Below, in pieces: positions 9,257-18,225 of a DNA stretch of 64,000 bases; position 1 is the first letter of the stretch; the number at the start of each line of letters is the position of its first letter. The stretch is from the NCBI RefSeq assembly GCF_000421665.1, contig NZ_ATXL01000004.1:27380-91379 (forward strand). The letters run 5' to 3'. A program made the translations under genes and the position numbers. The notes below the pieces were generated by a model. The model saw nothing but the letters and a program-made list of their open reading frames with translations, was not told the origin of the DNA and made no database searches. This DNA is from Bavariicoccus seileri WCC 4188. Its GTDB lineage: Bacteria; Bacillota; Bacilli; Lactobacillales; Aerococcaceae.

Positions 9257-10496
9257 ATGCGATAATGTTTTTAATCACCAAATTCAATGCCTCTTTTACT
9301 GCTTTCTTTCTTACCGCTACTCGAACTCCAGATAAATGTAATTCTTTCACTCTGACTGAATCGTCATAAGCTAATCCAATAAATACAGTCCCAACTTCTT
9401 TACCCTCTTGCGTTTCAGGTCCCGCTACTCCCGTCAATCCAACTCCAATATCACTACCCGTTTTTTCCTTCACACGTTTCGCCATTTCGGCAGCACATTC
9501 TGAACTGACGACTCCGAATGTATCAACTATTTCTTCAGGAATCCCAAGTAGTCTTTCTTTTTCAATAGTCTGATACGTCACCATACCACCTGTTAGGACT
9601 TTACTAGCCCCGGGAGCATCTGCGACCATAGCTTGAAACAAACCTGCTGTGAGACTCTCTGCTGCTGAGATAGTTAATCCTTTTTCGGTCAAATAGTAGA
9701 CTACTGCATATTCTAATGATTCGAATTGATCATCGCTAAAACAGTACTCTCCAACTCTTTCCTTTATTTTTTTGCCGGTGTCACGTAATAATACTGCCGC
9801 ACTAGTATCATCTGATGCATTTGCTGTGAGACGTAAGCTAACCTCATAATCATTGACATAGGAAGCAACAGTAGGGTTCACCTGTGATTCAATTATGTCC
9901 TGGATTTCGGTAGTCAGTTTTGATTCCCCAATACCATAAAAACGTAAAATCTTATTACGCATCACACCATTACTCTTGAATGTATCCTGCCAAATTGGCA
10001 GAACCTCCCTTTCAAACATCATCTTCATCTCACTTGGAGGTCCAGGTAATAAAATAACGGAGCTCCCATTATCTACAAAATAATCACCAACTGCTAACCC
10101 GTTATGGTTCTTTAGAATGCGACTGCCATCAATATATTCAGCTTGACGCCAATTGTTTTGCGTTATTTCTCTATTAAGCTTCTGATGAAATCTTCTAATA
10201 TTTTCCGATGCTTCTTTGTCAACTCGAAGTTCTCTTCCTAAGCATTTTGCCACTACTTGCTTAGTGAGATCATCCTCAGTTGGCCCGAGTCCCCCTGTTA
10301 GTATGACTAAATCGCTCCGTTTCAAAGCTTGTTTGAACGTAGCAGCTAACCGCTCAGGATTATCCCCAACAATATGATGATAATATACATTTATATTATT
10401 TTCTTGACACTTTCGGGCCAAATAACTGGTATTAGTATTGACGACTTGACCCATCAATAACTCTGTCCCCACTGCAATCAATTCTGCTTGTACCAT
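9255..10496 (-). CDS. cinA: CinA-family protein (competence/damage-inducible, nicotinamide nucleotide amidohydrolase type)
   Basis: CinA has an N-terminal MoCF-like domain (TGGLGPTEDDLTKQVVAKCLGRE, about residues 70-95) and a C-terminal NMN-deamidase-like domain (SAAESLTAGLFQAMVADAPGASKVLTGGMVTY and GVGLTGVAGPE). In Firmicutes it is linked to competence and to recycling of pyridine nucleotides. I chose the ATG at 10496 (MVQAELIAVGTELLMG): it follows a strong GGAGG by five bases and gives the conserved family start, 413 residues. The longer frame to 10538 lacks a ribosome site. It lies between pgsA and recA, the conserved order, but with a terminator on each side. Confidence 0.93.
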   Translation of the reverse strand: MVQAELIAVGTELLMGQVVNTNTSYLARKCQENNINVYYHHIVGDNPERLAATFKQALKRSDLVILTGGLGPTEDDLTKQVVAKCLGRELRVDKEASENIRRFHQKLNREITQNNWRQAEYIDGSRILKNHNGLAVGDYFVDNGSSVILLPGPPSEMKMMFEREVLPIWQDTFKSNGVMRNKILRFYGIGESKLTTEIQDIIESQVNPTVASYVNDYEVSLRLTANASDDTSAAVLLRDTGKKIKERVGEYCFSDDQFESLEYAVVYYLTEKGLTISAAESLTAGLFQAMVADAPGASKVLTGGMVTYQTIEKERLLGIPEEIVDTFGVVSSECAAEMAKRVKEKTGSDIGVGLTGVAGPETQEGKEVGTVFIGLAYDDSVRVKELHLSGVRVAVRKKAVKEALNLVIKNIIA

Positions 10497-10900
10497 TTCT
10501 GCCTCCAATTTTATAGACGTCATTCTGGAAAAATACAACTTTTATAAATATTTTACTATCATTTTAAATCACCTTTATACTAAAATACAGGTAATTGATT
10601 GACTTCATCTGTCCATCATTGACATTTGATAATACGCATTAGTTATCAGACTCATAAACTCAACACTCCTATATAATACAGTTATAATGCAGTCGATTAA
10701 TAGTCACGCAAAAACAATTAAAAAAGTGGCCGACATCGATCGACCACCACAACACTTAATCCGTTAAACTACCTATTTATTTCGTTTTACTTCTATATTT
10801 TTTGCCATTCTATAAACTATTTATCTTTCTATGCAACTTTGAAAATAATGATAATCTTCAAAAGATCTATCTCTCAAATAACCAAATTTTCAAATACGTG
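10497..10900. other. cinA-pgsA intergenic region
   Basis: 404 bp with no open frame of interest. It holds the pgsA terminator (10720-10747) and an AT-rich stretch that must contain the cinA promoter. I do not see another feature. Confidence 0.5.
10720..10747 (-). terminator. Terminator of the pgsA transcript
   Basis: An 8-bp stem GTGGTCGA / TCGGCCAC (one G-T pair) with a 6-nt loop, followed by UUUUUU on the minus strand. It lies about 150 bp past the pgsA stop. Confidence 0.75.
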
Positions 10901-11464
10901 CTACATCGATCGACTGAATACTGACCAACTGTGCTTGAAGTATTCATAACCAGAATAAACTGTAGCAATCAATGCCAAGTATAAGAACACTTCTCCCAAC
11001 GAGAACGGTAGAAATTGAAATGGCCAGTCATGAAGCAATAATAAAATGATTGAAATCATTTGGGTGACTGTTTTTAGTTTCCCTGCTTTTGCAGCAGCCA
11101 TTACCTCGCCTTGTTCAACTAAAATTGTTCGTAAGCCTGTGATGGCTATTTCACGACACACAATAATAGTTACGACCCAAGCAGGAGCTTGATCCACACC
11201 AACTAGCATAATAAAAGCAGACATCACAAGCATTTTGTCAGCCATAGGATCAGCAAACTTGCCAAAATTTGTGACTAAATCATCTTTACGAGCGATATAG
11301 CCATCAAGCCAATCCGTAAAACTTGCCCCCACAAAAATAATAGTGGCAATAATTTGTAAAGCATTCAAACCCTCATTACTATTTTGAGCATTGATAGCCA
11401 TCACTAAAATAAAGACTGGTATCAACAACATGCGAATGACGGTTAATTTATTCGGTAAATTCAC
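10901..11464 (-). CDS. pgsA: CDP-diacylglycerol--glycerol-3-phosphate 3-phosphatidyltransferase
   Basis: PgsA makes phosphatidylglycerol phosphate, the committed step to phosphatidylglycerol and cardiolipin, in the membrane. The CDP-alcohol phosphotransferase signature D-G-x2-A-R-x8-G-x3-D-x3-D is present (DWLDGYIARKDDLVTNFGKF followed by ADPMADKM). Several hydrophobic helices surround it. I prefer the GTG at 11464 (VNLPNKLTVIRM, 187 residues): it follows AGGGG by eight bases and matches the usual MNLPNKLT start, whereas the ATG at 11482 has no ribosome site. It follows the RodZ-like gene, as in Bacillus (ymfM-pgsA). Confidence 0.95.
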   Translation of the reverse strand: MNLPNKLTVIRMLLIPVFILVMAINAQNSNEGLNALQIIATIIFVGASFTDWLDGYIARKDDLVTNFGKFADPMADKMLVMSAFIMLVGVDQAPAWVVTIIVCREIAITGLRTILVEQGEVMAAAKAGKLKTVTQMISIILLLLHDWPFQFLPFSLGEVFLYLALIATVYSGYEYFKHSWSVFSRSM

Positions 11465-11491
11465 TCTTTTATCCCCTATCATTTAGACTGA

Positions 11492-12427
11492 TCAATCGAT
11501 CTCAATATCAAAATATTGGGTGTTGATCGTTTTATAATCTTCTGGAAGTTCTAATGGTTTACCATCGATCGCAATTTCCGCACTAGGTGTAAACCCTATA
11601 CTAAAGCTAATGTTCTTAGCTCCTGAAGGCAAATCTACTGATTGAGACTGTCCACTTTCTAATGTTCCTTCATAGGCTACTGCACCATCGATGCTAACAC
11701 TGATCCAAGATCTGCCTCCCTCAACCGCTTTTAAGTCGACTTTGGTCGGTAACTTGATATCTGACGTTTTAAAAGACCCGCGTGTCCCATCGATACTAAC
11801 GGTTGTCAAACTGATTGGCCCATCACTATTTTCTGTATCTGAGTCTTCTGAGTCAGTAGCCTCTTCTGTGTCATCTTGATTCGAATCTGAATCACTGTCG
11901 GATGGGTTCTCAGAATCAGCAGAGTCATTCTCATTATTGTTATTATCAGTCTCACCATTGTTTTGTGTCTCAGTTTGGGCAGGATCTTGCGTAATCAAAT
12001 CCTCATTACTTTGAGATTTTAAATAAGCCATAACCATCAAGACTATCAAAAGGATCATAAACAACAACAAGAGAAATAATGGAAAGATGTTTTTACTCGT
12101 TTGAATCACATAATCAAATCTACTCTGCTGGCGATGTTTAGTTGATCTTGATTCATAAGTCGGTATGACACCCTCTATATCAGTTTCATTTGCAAAGGTA
12201 TCGTCCAATGGATATTTTGCTAACAACCATTCTGGATCAATATCGACAGCTTCCGCATATTGGCGTACAAACGCTCGGATATAAAATTGACCTGGTAATT
12301 CCTGAAAATTATTTTGGTCGATTGCCCGTAAATAGCGCGATTGGATTTTAGTCACTTGTTCCAAGTCCGCGTAAGTATACCCTTTCTCTACACGTGCTTC
12401 TGCTAATATACTGCCAATTTTAGTCAC
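11492..12427 (-). CDS. RodZ-like membrane protein with N-terminal HTH (YmfM family)
   Basis: The protein has an N-terminal Xre-type helix-turn-helix (EARVEKGYTYADLEQVTKIQ, then RYLRAIDQNNF), one transmembrane helix (about residues 110-132), a linker of about 60 residues made mostly of Asp, Ser, Glu and Asn, and a C-terminal beta domain of DUF4115 type. This is the layout of RodZ and Bacillus YmfM, which link the cytoskeleton to cell-wall synthesis and cell shape. The GTG at 12427 (311 residues) follows AGGTGG by eight bases; the GTG at 12439 would overlap it. It is followed ten bases past its stop by the pgsA region. Gene name is left open because the Firmicute proteins are not uniformly named. 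Confidence 0.85.
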   Translation of the reverse strand: MTKIGSILAEARVEKGYTYADLEQVTKIQSRYLRAIDQNNFQELPGQFYIRAFVRQYAEAVDIDPEWLLAKYPLDDTFANETDIEGVIPTYESRSTKHRQQSRFDYVIQTSKNIFPLFLLLLFMILLIVLMVMAYLKSQSNEDLITQDPAQTETQNNGETDNNNNENDSADSENPSDSDSDSNQDDTEEATDSEDSDTENSDGPISLTTVSIDGTRGSFKTSDIKLPTKVDLKAVEGGRSWISVSIDGAVAYEGTLESGQSQSVDLPSGAKNISFSIGFTPSAEIAIDGKPLELPEDYKTINTQYFDIEID

Positions 12428-12494
12428 ATTATCACCCACCTAATCGATTTCATTGTATCATATTTGACGGAGAAATAGCTGGTAAAAAGGTGAG

Positions 12495-13217
12495 TTAATC
12501 ACCCCAACCACCAGTGACTTTTATCACTTGCCCAGTTAAGTAATCGGACCTTTTATCAAAAATTGCACTGACCCAATACGAAATATCCTCTGGATCAGCT
12601 AATCGTTGCAGTGGTATCTCTTCTATAAGTTGTTGCCAGGCAGATTGATCCAGGAAATAGTTTGTCGGCGTCTTGACTGCACCGGGAGCTACACCGTTCA
12701 CAGTTAAATCATTTGCAGCTACCTCCATCGCGTAACTTTTTATAAATGATTCCTGAGCTCCTTTTACCGCTGAATAAGTCGTTTCAAGGGCACTGCCATG
12801 ACTAGCATATACTGAAGTAATAAATACAATCCTAGCATGTTTTGCTTTTAGAAGTTGGGCCTCAAAAAATTGAATAACTTCAATTGGACCAAATACATGG
12901 ACTTTGAACAAATGATTAATATCAGTTGTTGTCTGATTTCTCAAAAAATCGTAGACCGTACCTCCCGAAGCAAAAACTAAACCACTAATAGGTAATATAT
13001 TTGAAAGAATACTTTTATCTATATTAGAAAGATCAAATTGGATAATTGAAAAAAACTGATTAGGAAATTTTTCTTGAAGGCTTTGTCTCAAACTAGTTAC
13101 CTGCTTTATATTGTCATTAGCATGTAAAGTGAGCGACCAGCCCACCTGTGCTAGATCTTTTGCGATTGCTCCACCAATAACCCCACTCGCTCCAATAATC
13201 AGTGCATGTTTTTCCAT
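12495..13217 (-). CDS. ymfI: SDR-family oxidoreductase (YmfI-like, elongation-factor P 5-aminopentanol reductase type)
   Basis: A 240-residue short-chain dehydrogenase with the N-terminal nucleotide motif GASGVIGGAIA, catalytic SVY...TYSAVKGA (Tyr-x3-Lys), and a VNGVAPGAVKTP segment. By position (before the RodZ-like gene and pgsA) it corresponds to Bacillus YmfI, reported to reduce a modification on elongation factor P. That function is inferred from synteny and family; the sequence itself proves only an NAD(P)-dependent reductase. The ribosome site (AAAGGAT) is rather far from the ATG. It begins 16 bases after the stop of nupC and is probably co-transcribed. Confidence 0.8.
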   Translation of the reverse strand: MEKHALIIGASGVIGGAIAKDLAQVGWSLTLHANDNIKQVTSLRQSLQEKFPNQFFSIIQFDLSNIDKSILSNILPISGLVFASGGTVYDFLRNQTTTDINHLFKVHVFGPIEVIQFFEAQLLKAKHARIVFITSVYASHGSALETTYSAVKGAQESFIKSYAMEVAANDLTVNGVAPGAVKTPTNYFLDQSAWQQLIEEIPLQRLADPEDISYWVSAIFDKRSDYLTGQVIKVTGGWGD

Positions 13218-13233
13218 TTGAAATTAATATCCT

Positions 13234-14193
13234 TTACTTCGATTTGACATAAGTCGTGCCATTTGCAGCAGGACCTTCTGAGTTTCCGATAAACAGAACC
13301 AACACGATAATAGTTAAAAGATATGGTGCTATTTCTAACCAAACGCTAGGTATATCTTGAATAATCGGAATATAACTACCGATAACGCTCAAACTTTGTG
13401 CTAGTCCAAAGAATAGGGCCGCTCCCATGGCTCCAATCGGATTCCATTTACCAAAAATCATTGCTGCCATTGCTATAAATCCTTGCCCCGCAATCGTTGT
13501 AATCGAGAAATTAAGCGAAATAGACTGAGCAACTATCGCACCACCGATACCTCCTAATAATCCAGAAATCAAGACACCCGCATAGCGCATACCATAGACA
13601 TTTATACCCAACGTATCCGCTGCTTGAGGATGCTCCCCAACAGATCTTAGTCGTAAGCCAAAAGTAGTTTTAAATAATACGATATAAGCAATTACGGCAA
13701 CTACAATTGATAAATAAGCCGGTAAAGACGTTCCAGTAAAAAAGATAGGTCCGATAAATGGAATTTTGGATAGAACAGGAATAGTCGTTTTACCAAACCC
13801 ATATTGGATCATAGCTGTTTGTCCATGGTTTTCATATAAAACTCTTGTCAAAAATATAGCTAAAGATGGGGCTAGCATATTGATCACAGTACCAGAAATA
13901 ATATGATCAGCTCTGAAATTGACAGTGGCGAGTGCATGAATCAACGAAAATATGACTCCCGTTAGGCCACCAACTAATAATCCGAGCCACGGAGTACTTC
14001 CGCCTATGCTCTCGCCAAATGTTAGATTGAAAACGACTGATGAAAAAGCACCCATCACCATGATACCTTCTAAACCAACATTAACGATTCCAGATCGTTC
14101 TGAAAATGTGCCACCTAGCGCTGTAAAAACAAGTGGAGCAGAGTAAACAAGTGCTGAAGACACAACGATTGATAATAACGTTATGATATCCAT
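13234..14193 (-). CDS. nupC: Nucleoside ABC transporter permease (NupC/NupQ type)
   Basis: A 319-residue polytopic membrane protein of the branched-chain/ribose permease superfamily. It contains the EAA-like stretch GLRLRSVGEHPQAADTLGI and the TAGQGFIAMAAMIFGKWNPIGA segment, with about eight to nine hydrophobic helices. With NupA, NupB and the BMP lipoprotein it forms a nucleoside importer like Lactococcus BmpA-NupABC and Bacillus NupNOPQ. GGGAG lies six bases before the ATG. It starts one base after the nupB stop. Confidence 0.9.
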   Translation of the reverse strand: MDIITLLSIVVSSALVYSAPLVFTALGGTFSERSGIVNVGLEGIMVMGAFSSVVFNLTFGESIGGSTPWLGLLVGGLTGVIFSLIHALATVNFRADHIISGTVINMLAPSLAIFLTRVLYENHGQTAMIQYGFGKTTIPVLSKIPFIGPIFFTGTSLPAYLSIVVAVIAYIVLFKTTFGLRLRSVGEHPQAADTLGINVYGMRYAGVLISGLLGGIGGAIVAQSISLNFSITTIAGQGFIAMAAMIFGKWNPIGAMGAALFFGLAQSLSVIGSYIPIIQDIPSVWLEIAPYLLTIIVLVLFIGNSEGPAANGTTYVKSK

Positions 14194-14194
14194 A

Positions 14195-15256
14195 TTAATC
14201 TCCCACCTTTGCTTTTACATTTTTTGCATTAAACTTATCGATAGCAAATCGTATCACGTAGCTACTACCAACAAAGAAGATAATTGATGCACTGACAATT
14301 CCGACAACTTCTGATGGGATTTGAGCACTTAACGGCATACTATTTCCGCCAACTCGCAATACACCAAACAACAAACCAGAAAACAAAATTCCGATTGGAT
14401 TTCCAGCACCTAATAGTGAGACAGCTAATCCATCAAATCCAATACTTGGTAACGATCCGAATATAAAGATATTGCGGAAATTTCCCAATCCTTCCATAGA
14501 ACCACCAAGACCAGCTAAAGCACCACTGATAAGCATGGATGTAATAATAACCTGCTTCGTGCTGATACCGGCATAGTCTGAAGCGTGCTTATTCAATCCA
14601 ACTGCTTTTATTTCAAAGCCAAGGTTGGTTTTTTGCATCAGCCAGTACATGATCAATACCATCACTAAACTGATAAAAATTCCCATGTGCAAGGTTGAAT
14701 TTTGAGTCATTTGAGTCAACCACTGTAATCTCATTGAGGCATTTTCTCCCACATGAGCTGTAGAATCAGCTTGTTCAGTCATTACATTCCTAACAATATA
14801 GTTGCTAACAAAAAAAGCGGTATGGTTAAGCATGATTGTAACGATAACCTCTGAGGTATTGAAATAAGCTTTCAACACACCAGCAATCCCGGCCCATATA
14901 GCGCCCGCAATCATACCAGCCATAATGGCTAGCGGTAGCAGTATGAACTTAGGTAGATCAGGAAACAAAAGGCCCACCCAAACACTAGCTAGCCAGCCAC
15001 AAACAGCCTGACCTGATAGCCCTATATTGAAAAATCCTGCCGTATTAGCAACAGAAAATCCTAACGCAATGACTATCAGAGGGGCCGCGTTCCGTAAACT
15101 TTCACCGATAAAGAACGGTGTGCCAAAAGCGCCTTTTAACATAACCATATATCCATTTAAGGCATCGAACCCAAAGGAGTACATAATAATGGCTCCTAAT
15201 AAGAGTCCTAATAAAACCGATAGAAGAGGTACCATAATTCGTTTTAATTGATTCAC
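14195..15256 (-). CDS. nupB: Nucleoside ABC transporter permease (NupB/NupP type)
   Basis: A 353-residue membrane permease, partner of nupC. It begins with a GTG after GAGGAGG, one base from the nupA stop. The conserved EAA-like loop NLGFEIKAVGLNKHASDYAGI and the SIGFDGLAVSLLGAGNPIGI segment are the usual hallmarks of this subfamily. About ten hydrophobic helices are visible. It would form the heterodimeric channel with NupC in the membrane. Confidence 0.9.
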   Translation of the reverse strand: MNQLKRIMVPLLSVLLGLLLGAIIMYSFGFDALNGYMVMLKGAFGTPFFIGESLRNAAPLIVIALGFSVANTAGFFNIGLSGQAVCGWLASVWVGLLFPDLPKFILLPLAIMAGMIAGAIWAGIAGVLKAYFNTSEVIVTIMLNHTAFFVSNYIVRNVMTEQADSTAHVGENASMRLQWLTQMTQNSTLHMGIFISLVMVLIMYWLMQKTNLGFEIKAVGLNKHASDYAGISTKQVIITSMLISGALAGLGGSMEGLGNFRNIFIFGSLPSIGFDGLAVSLLGAGNPIGILFSGLLFGVLRVGGNSMPLSAQIPSEVVGIVSASIIFFVGSSYVIRFAIDKFNAKNVKAKVGD

Positions 15257-15257
15257 T

Positions 15258-16811
15258 TTAGACTGCCTCCTCTTCTGTCGCTGTCTCTTTATCCTCTTTT
15301 GAAGATCCTACCATCAGTAATCCGATCTCACTTTCATCTGTTTCAGATGCATTAAGAACCTTGACGATTTTGCCATCATACATAACAGCAATCTTATCTG
15401 ATAGGTTGAAAATCTCATCCAGTTCAAAGCTCATCAATAGAACTGCTTTACCTTGATCTCTTTGCTCGATCAACCGTTTGTGGATATACTCGATTGCACC
15501 AACATCCAACCCTCTAGTAGGTTGAGCAGCAATCAAAAGGTCGGGGTTCTTATCCACCTCACGAGCAATGATTGCTTTTTGTTGATTACCACCAGATAGT
15601 GAACCAGCAATCGACTTCTCAGATGTGGTACGAACATCGAACTCATCGATCAGGCGTTTGGCATATTCTGTAATGGCTTGATCATTCAAGATACCATGTT
15701 TAGAAAACGGTGCTTTATAGTAACTTTCAAGCACCATATTTTTATCTAACGGCAACTGTAAAATCAGACCATATTTCTGTCTATCCTCTGGAATATGTCC
15801 AACACCTGACTCTGTAATAAAACGTGGGGATTGGTTTGTAATATCTATATCCTTAATTTTAATCGATCCGGTCGTCACACTTCTTAACCCTGTAATAGCT
15901 TGGATCAATTCAGATTGTCCATTACCGTCTATGCCAGCTAATCCGATAATCTCTCCACCTCTAATAGAAAGATCCAAATCATCAACCACAGTCACATTAC
16001 GGCTATCTTTCACCGTTAAGTGTTCAATATCTAAAACAACTTCCTTAGGGTTACTAGGTTCTTTAACTGTCTTAAATTGAACTTGTCGTCCTACCATCAT
16101 ATCAGCAAGATTTTGAGTAGATACCTTATCCACATCTACTGTGTCGATAGATTTACCGCGTCTAATAACGGTACATCTGTCAGCAACTTGCTTAATTTCA
16201 TCCAGCTTATGGGTAATCAAGATGATTGATTTGCCTTCTAAAGTCAATTGCCTCATGATTTGAATCAATTCATCAATCTCTTGAGGCGTCAACACTGCAG
16301 TTGGCTCATCAAAAATCAAAATATCTGCACCACGATACAAGGTTTTCAAGATTTCAACCCTTTGTTCCATCCCTACTGAGATGTCTCTTACCAAGGCATT
16401 TGGATTCACAGAAAGTTTATAATGATCAGATAATTCTTGTACTTTTTTCTGAGCCTTTTTGATATTGATATAACCAGAATGACTAATTTCTTTTCCAAGC
16501 ATTATATTCTCAGTAACAGTAAACTTGCCAACTAGCATGAAATGTTGATGAACCATGCCGATTCCAAGTTGGTTAGCAACATTTGGTGAAGTGATTTTTA
16601 CAGTTTCACCATTGATCTTGATTTCACCACTCGTTGGCTCTAATAATCCAGACAATATATTCATCAAGGTTGATTTACCCGCACCATTTTCACCTAATAA
16701 GGCGTGCACCTCACCTTTTCTGATTGATAAATTGATACCGTCATTCGCCTTAAAATTACCAAATTCTTTAGTAATGTCAATCATTTCAATCACGTTCTCA
16801 TGATGTGTCAA
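15258..16811 (-). CDS. nupA: Nucleoside ABC transporter ATP-binding protein (two ABC domains)
   Basis: A 517-residue protein with two ABC ATPase domains in tandem, as in the ribose/nucleoside importers. Domain 1 has Walker A GENGAGKST, signature SVGMEQRVEI and Walker B ILIFDEPTAVL. Domain 2 has a degenerate Walker A (GIDGNGQSE) but an intact signature SGGNQQKAIIARE and the late Walker segment LLIAAQPTRGLD, the usual pattern of this family. The start appears to be TTG at 16811, after AGGAG at nine bases; the next candidates lack a ribosome site. It lies downstream of the bmpA terminator, so it is expressed by read-through or its own promoter. Confidence 0.92.
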   Translation of the reverse strand: MTHHENVIEMIDITKEFGNFKANDGINLSIRKGEVHALLGENGAGKSTLMNILSGLLEPTSGEIKINGETVKITSPNVANQLGIGMVHQHFMLVGKFTVTENIMLGKEISHSGYINIKKAQKKVQELSDHYKLSVNPNALVRDISVGMEQRVEILKTLYRGADILIFDEPTAVLTPQEIDELIQIMRQLTLEGKSIILITHKLDEIKQVADRCTVIRRGKSIDTVDVDKVSTQNLADMMVGRQVQFKTVKEPSNPKEVVLDIEHLTVKDSRNVTVVDDLDLSIRGGEIIGLAGIDGNGQSELIQAITGLRSVTTGSIKIKDIDITNQSPRFITESGVGHIPEDRQKYGLILQLPLDKNMVLESYYKAPFSKHGILNDQAITEYAKRLIDEFDVRTTSEKSIAGSLSGGNQQKAIIAREVDKNPDLLIAAQPTRGLDVGAIEYIHKRLIEQRDQGKAVLLMSFELDEIFNLSDKIAVMYDGKIVKVLNASETDESEIGLLMVGSSKEDKETATEEEAV

Positions 16812-16965
16812 AAAAGGTCGCTCCTTTTCAATTTATTAGACTAAGTATACCAAAAAATGACAAGACGCTTCTATGTTTTTTAAAAGTTCAGCCAAACAAT
16901 AGCTACTATACCATTTTCAATTGTAAATTTTACGAATTGCTATCTTTGCTATTTTAGAGTATAGC

Positions 16966-16994
16966 AAAAGCGTCACCCCAAAGATGACGCTTTT
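16966..16994 (-). terminator. Hairpin terminator between bmpA and nupA
   Basis: A 10-bp perfect stem (AAAAGCGTCA / TGACGCTTTT) sits 25 bp past the bmpA stop. Leaky termination here would give more binding lipoprotein than transporter, a common arrangement in ABC importers. Confidence 0.85.
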
Positions 16995-17019
16995 ACTCAA
17001 TTTCACTATTGATTTATCT

Positions 17020-18078
17020 TTATGGTTTTTCTGGAACTTCTAAACTACCATCAATGATTTGTTTTTTGAAATCTTCAATTTGTGTTTTGGTGTCATCTGA
17101 CAATTGCCCATCTGTCAAACCAACACCGTCATCAGCCAAACCTAATTCTTGGTGTTCTCCACCAGGAAAGTTTCCTTTAGCAGATTCTTCCGTCAAGTTT
17201 TTAACAGCAACACCAACACCCTTAGTCGTTGATGTCAGTGTAACGTTACGGTCTCCAATAACACCTTCATCAGTTTGGTCACGGTCAACACCGATAACCC
17301 AAATTTCACGAGATGGATCTGCTTTTACGATATCTTTAGCTTCTGAGAAGACTCCGTTACCCGAACCACCAGCAGCTTGATAAATAATATCTGCTCCATC
17401 AGCATACATTGCTGCTGCTAATTGTTTCCCTTTGGCTGCGTCCCCAAAGTCATTCACATATTCAACAACGATATCGATATCCGGATTAACTGCTTTAACA
17501 CCAGCGACGAAGCCGGCTTCGAAACGATCGATAACAGGTGATTTAGCGCCACCGATAAATCCTACTTTATCAACTTTTGTTTCATTTGCAGCAGCTACTC
17601 CAGCTAGAAAAGCTGCTTCATTATCTTTAAATGTCACAGAAGCAACGTTATCGGCATCGATAACTTCATCGATGATTGCAAAATGTGTATCAGGATTATT
17701 ACTTGCTGTTTCCTTAATAGCGTCGACTAATTTGTACCCAACACCAAATATCAGGTTGAAGCCATTACTAACTGCAGAGTTCAAATTGGTAATATAATCT
17801 GATTCAGAGTCAGATTGAATGTAGGCATAGCCAGAGTTGCCTTGTTCTTTGCCGTTTTCTTTACCCCACTCTGTAAGGCCTTCCCAAGCACCTTGGTTGA
17901 AGGATTTATCATCTACACCACCGACATCAGTTACAATAACTGCCGAAAAATTGTCTCCATCAGATTCCCCACCATCAGAGTTGTCATCAGAATCATTTCC
18001 ACCATTTCCGCACGCTGCTAACAACAATGCCGCTGAAACCCCAACCGAAATTTTGCCAATCTTTTTCCAAAACGCCAT
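17020..18078 (-). CDS. bmpA: BMP-family nucleoside-binding lipoprotein
   Basis: A 352-residue substrate-binding lipoprotein of the BMP/Med/PnrA family. The signal peptide ends with the lipobox LAAC (Cys23), followed by an acidic Asp/Ser/Gly linker. Family motifs include VGGVDDKSFNQGAWEGL, GFIGGAKSPVIDRFEAGFVAGV and YQAAGGSGNGVF. It would capture nucleosides at the outer face and pass them to NupBC. The ribosome site ATGGAGG precedes the ATG. A promoter TTGTTT-16-TAAACT lies about 30-60 bp upstream on the minus strand. No purine riboswitch or PurR box was recognised in the 147-bp gap to ftsK. Confidence 0.93.
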   Translation of the reverse strand: MAFWKKIGKISVGVSAALLLAACGNGGNDSDDNSDGGESDGDNFSAVIVTDVGGVDDKSFNQGAWEGLTEWGKENGKEQGNSGYAYIQSDSESDYITNLNSAVSNGFNLIFGVGYKLVDAIKETASNNPDTHFAIIDEVIDADNVASVTFKDNEAAFLAGVAAANETKVDKVGFIGGAKSPVIDRFEAGFVAGVKAVNPDIDIVVEYVNDFGDAAKGKQLAAAMYADGADIIYQAAGGSGNGVFSEAKDIVKADPSREIWVIGVDRDQTDEGVIGDRNVTLTSTTKGVGVAVKNLTEESAKGNFPGGEHQELGLADDGVGLTDGQLSDDTKTQIEDFKKQIIDGSLEVPEKP

Positions 18079-18225
18079 GGATAAAGCCCTCCATAATTTT
18101 ATTTTATTTCCTCTAATAGTTTAGCATATTCTTCATGATAAACAAATATTTTTTACACTATTTTGAAAAACGTTTGTGAATACGACAGTCATATCTACAA
18201 TTATGGTTTTCCTACCTTTGTCCCA

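Noticed and set aside
17009..17797. Plus-strand frames of 121-123 codons across bmpA
   Set aside because: Antisense shadows of a well-supported lipoprotein gene; no ribosome sites or family features.
18079..18225. Purine riboswitch, PurR box or cre site before bmpA
   Set aside because: No conserved aptamer core or PurR motif was seen, and the AACGTTT stretch does not align with the cre consensus.
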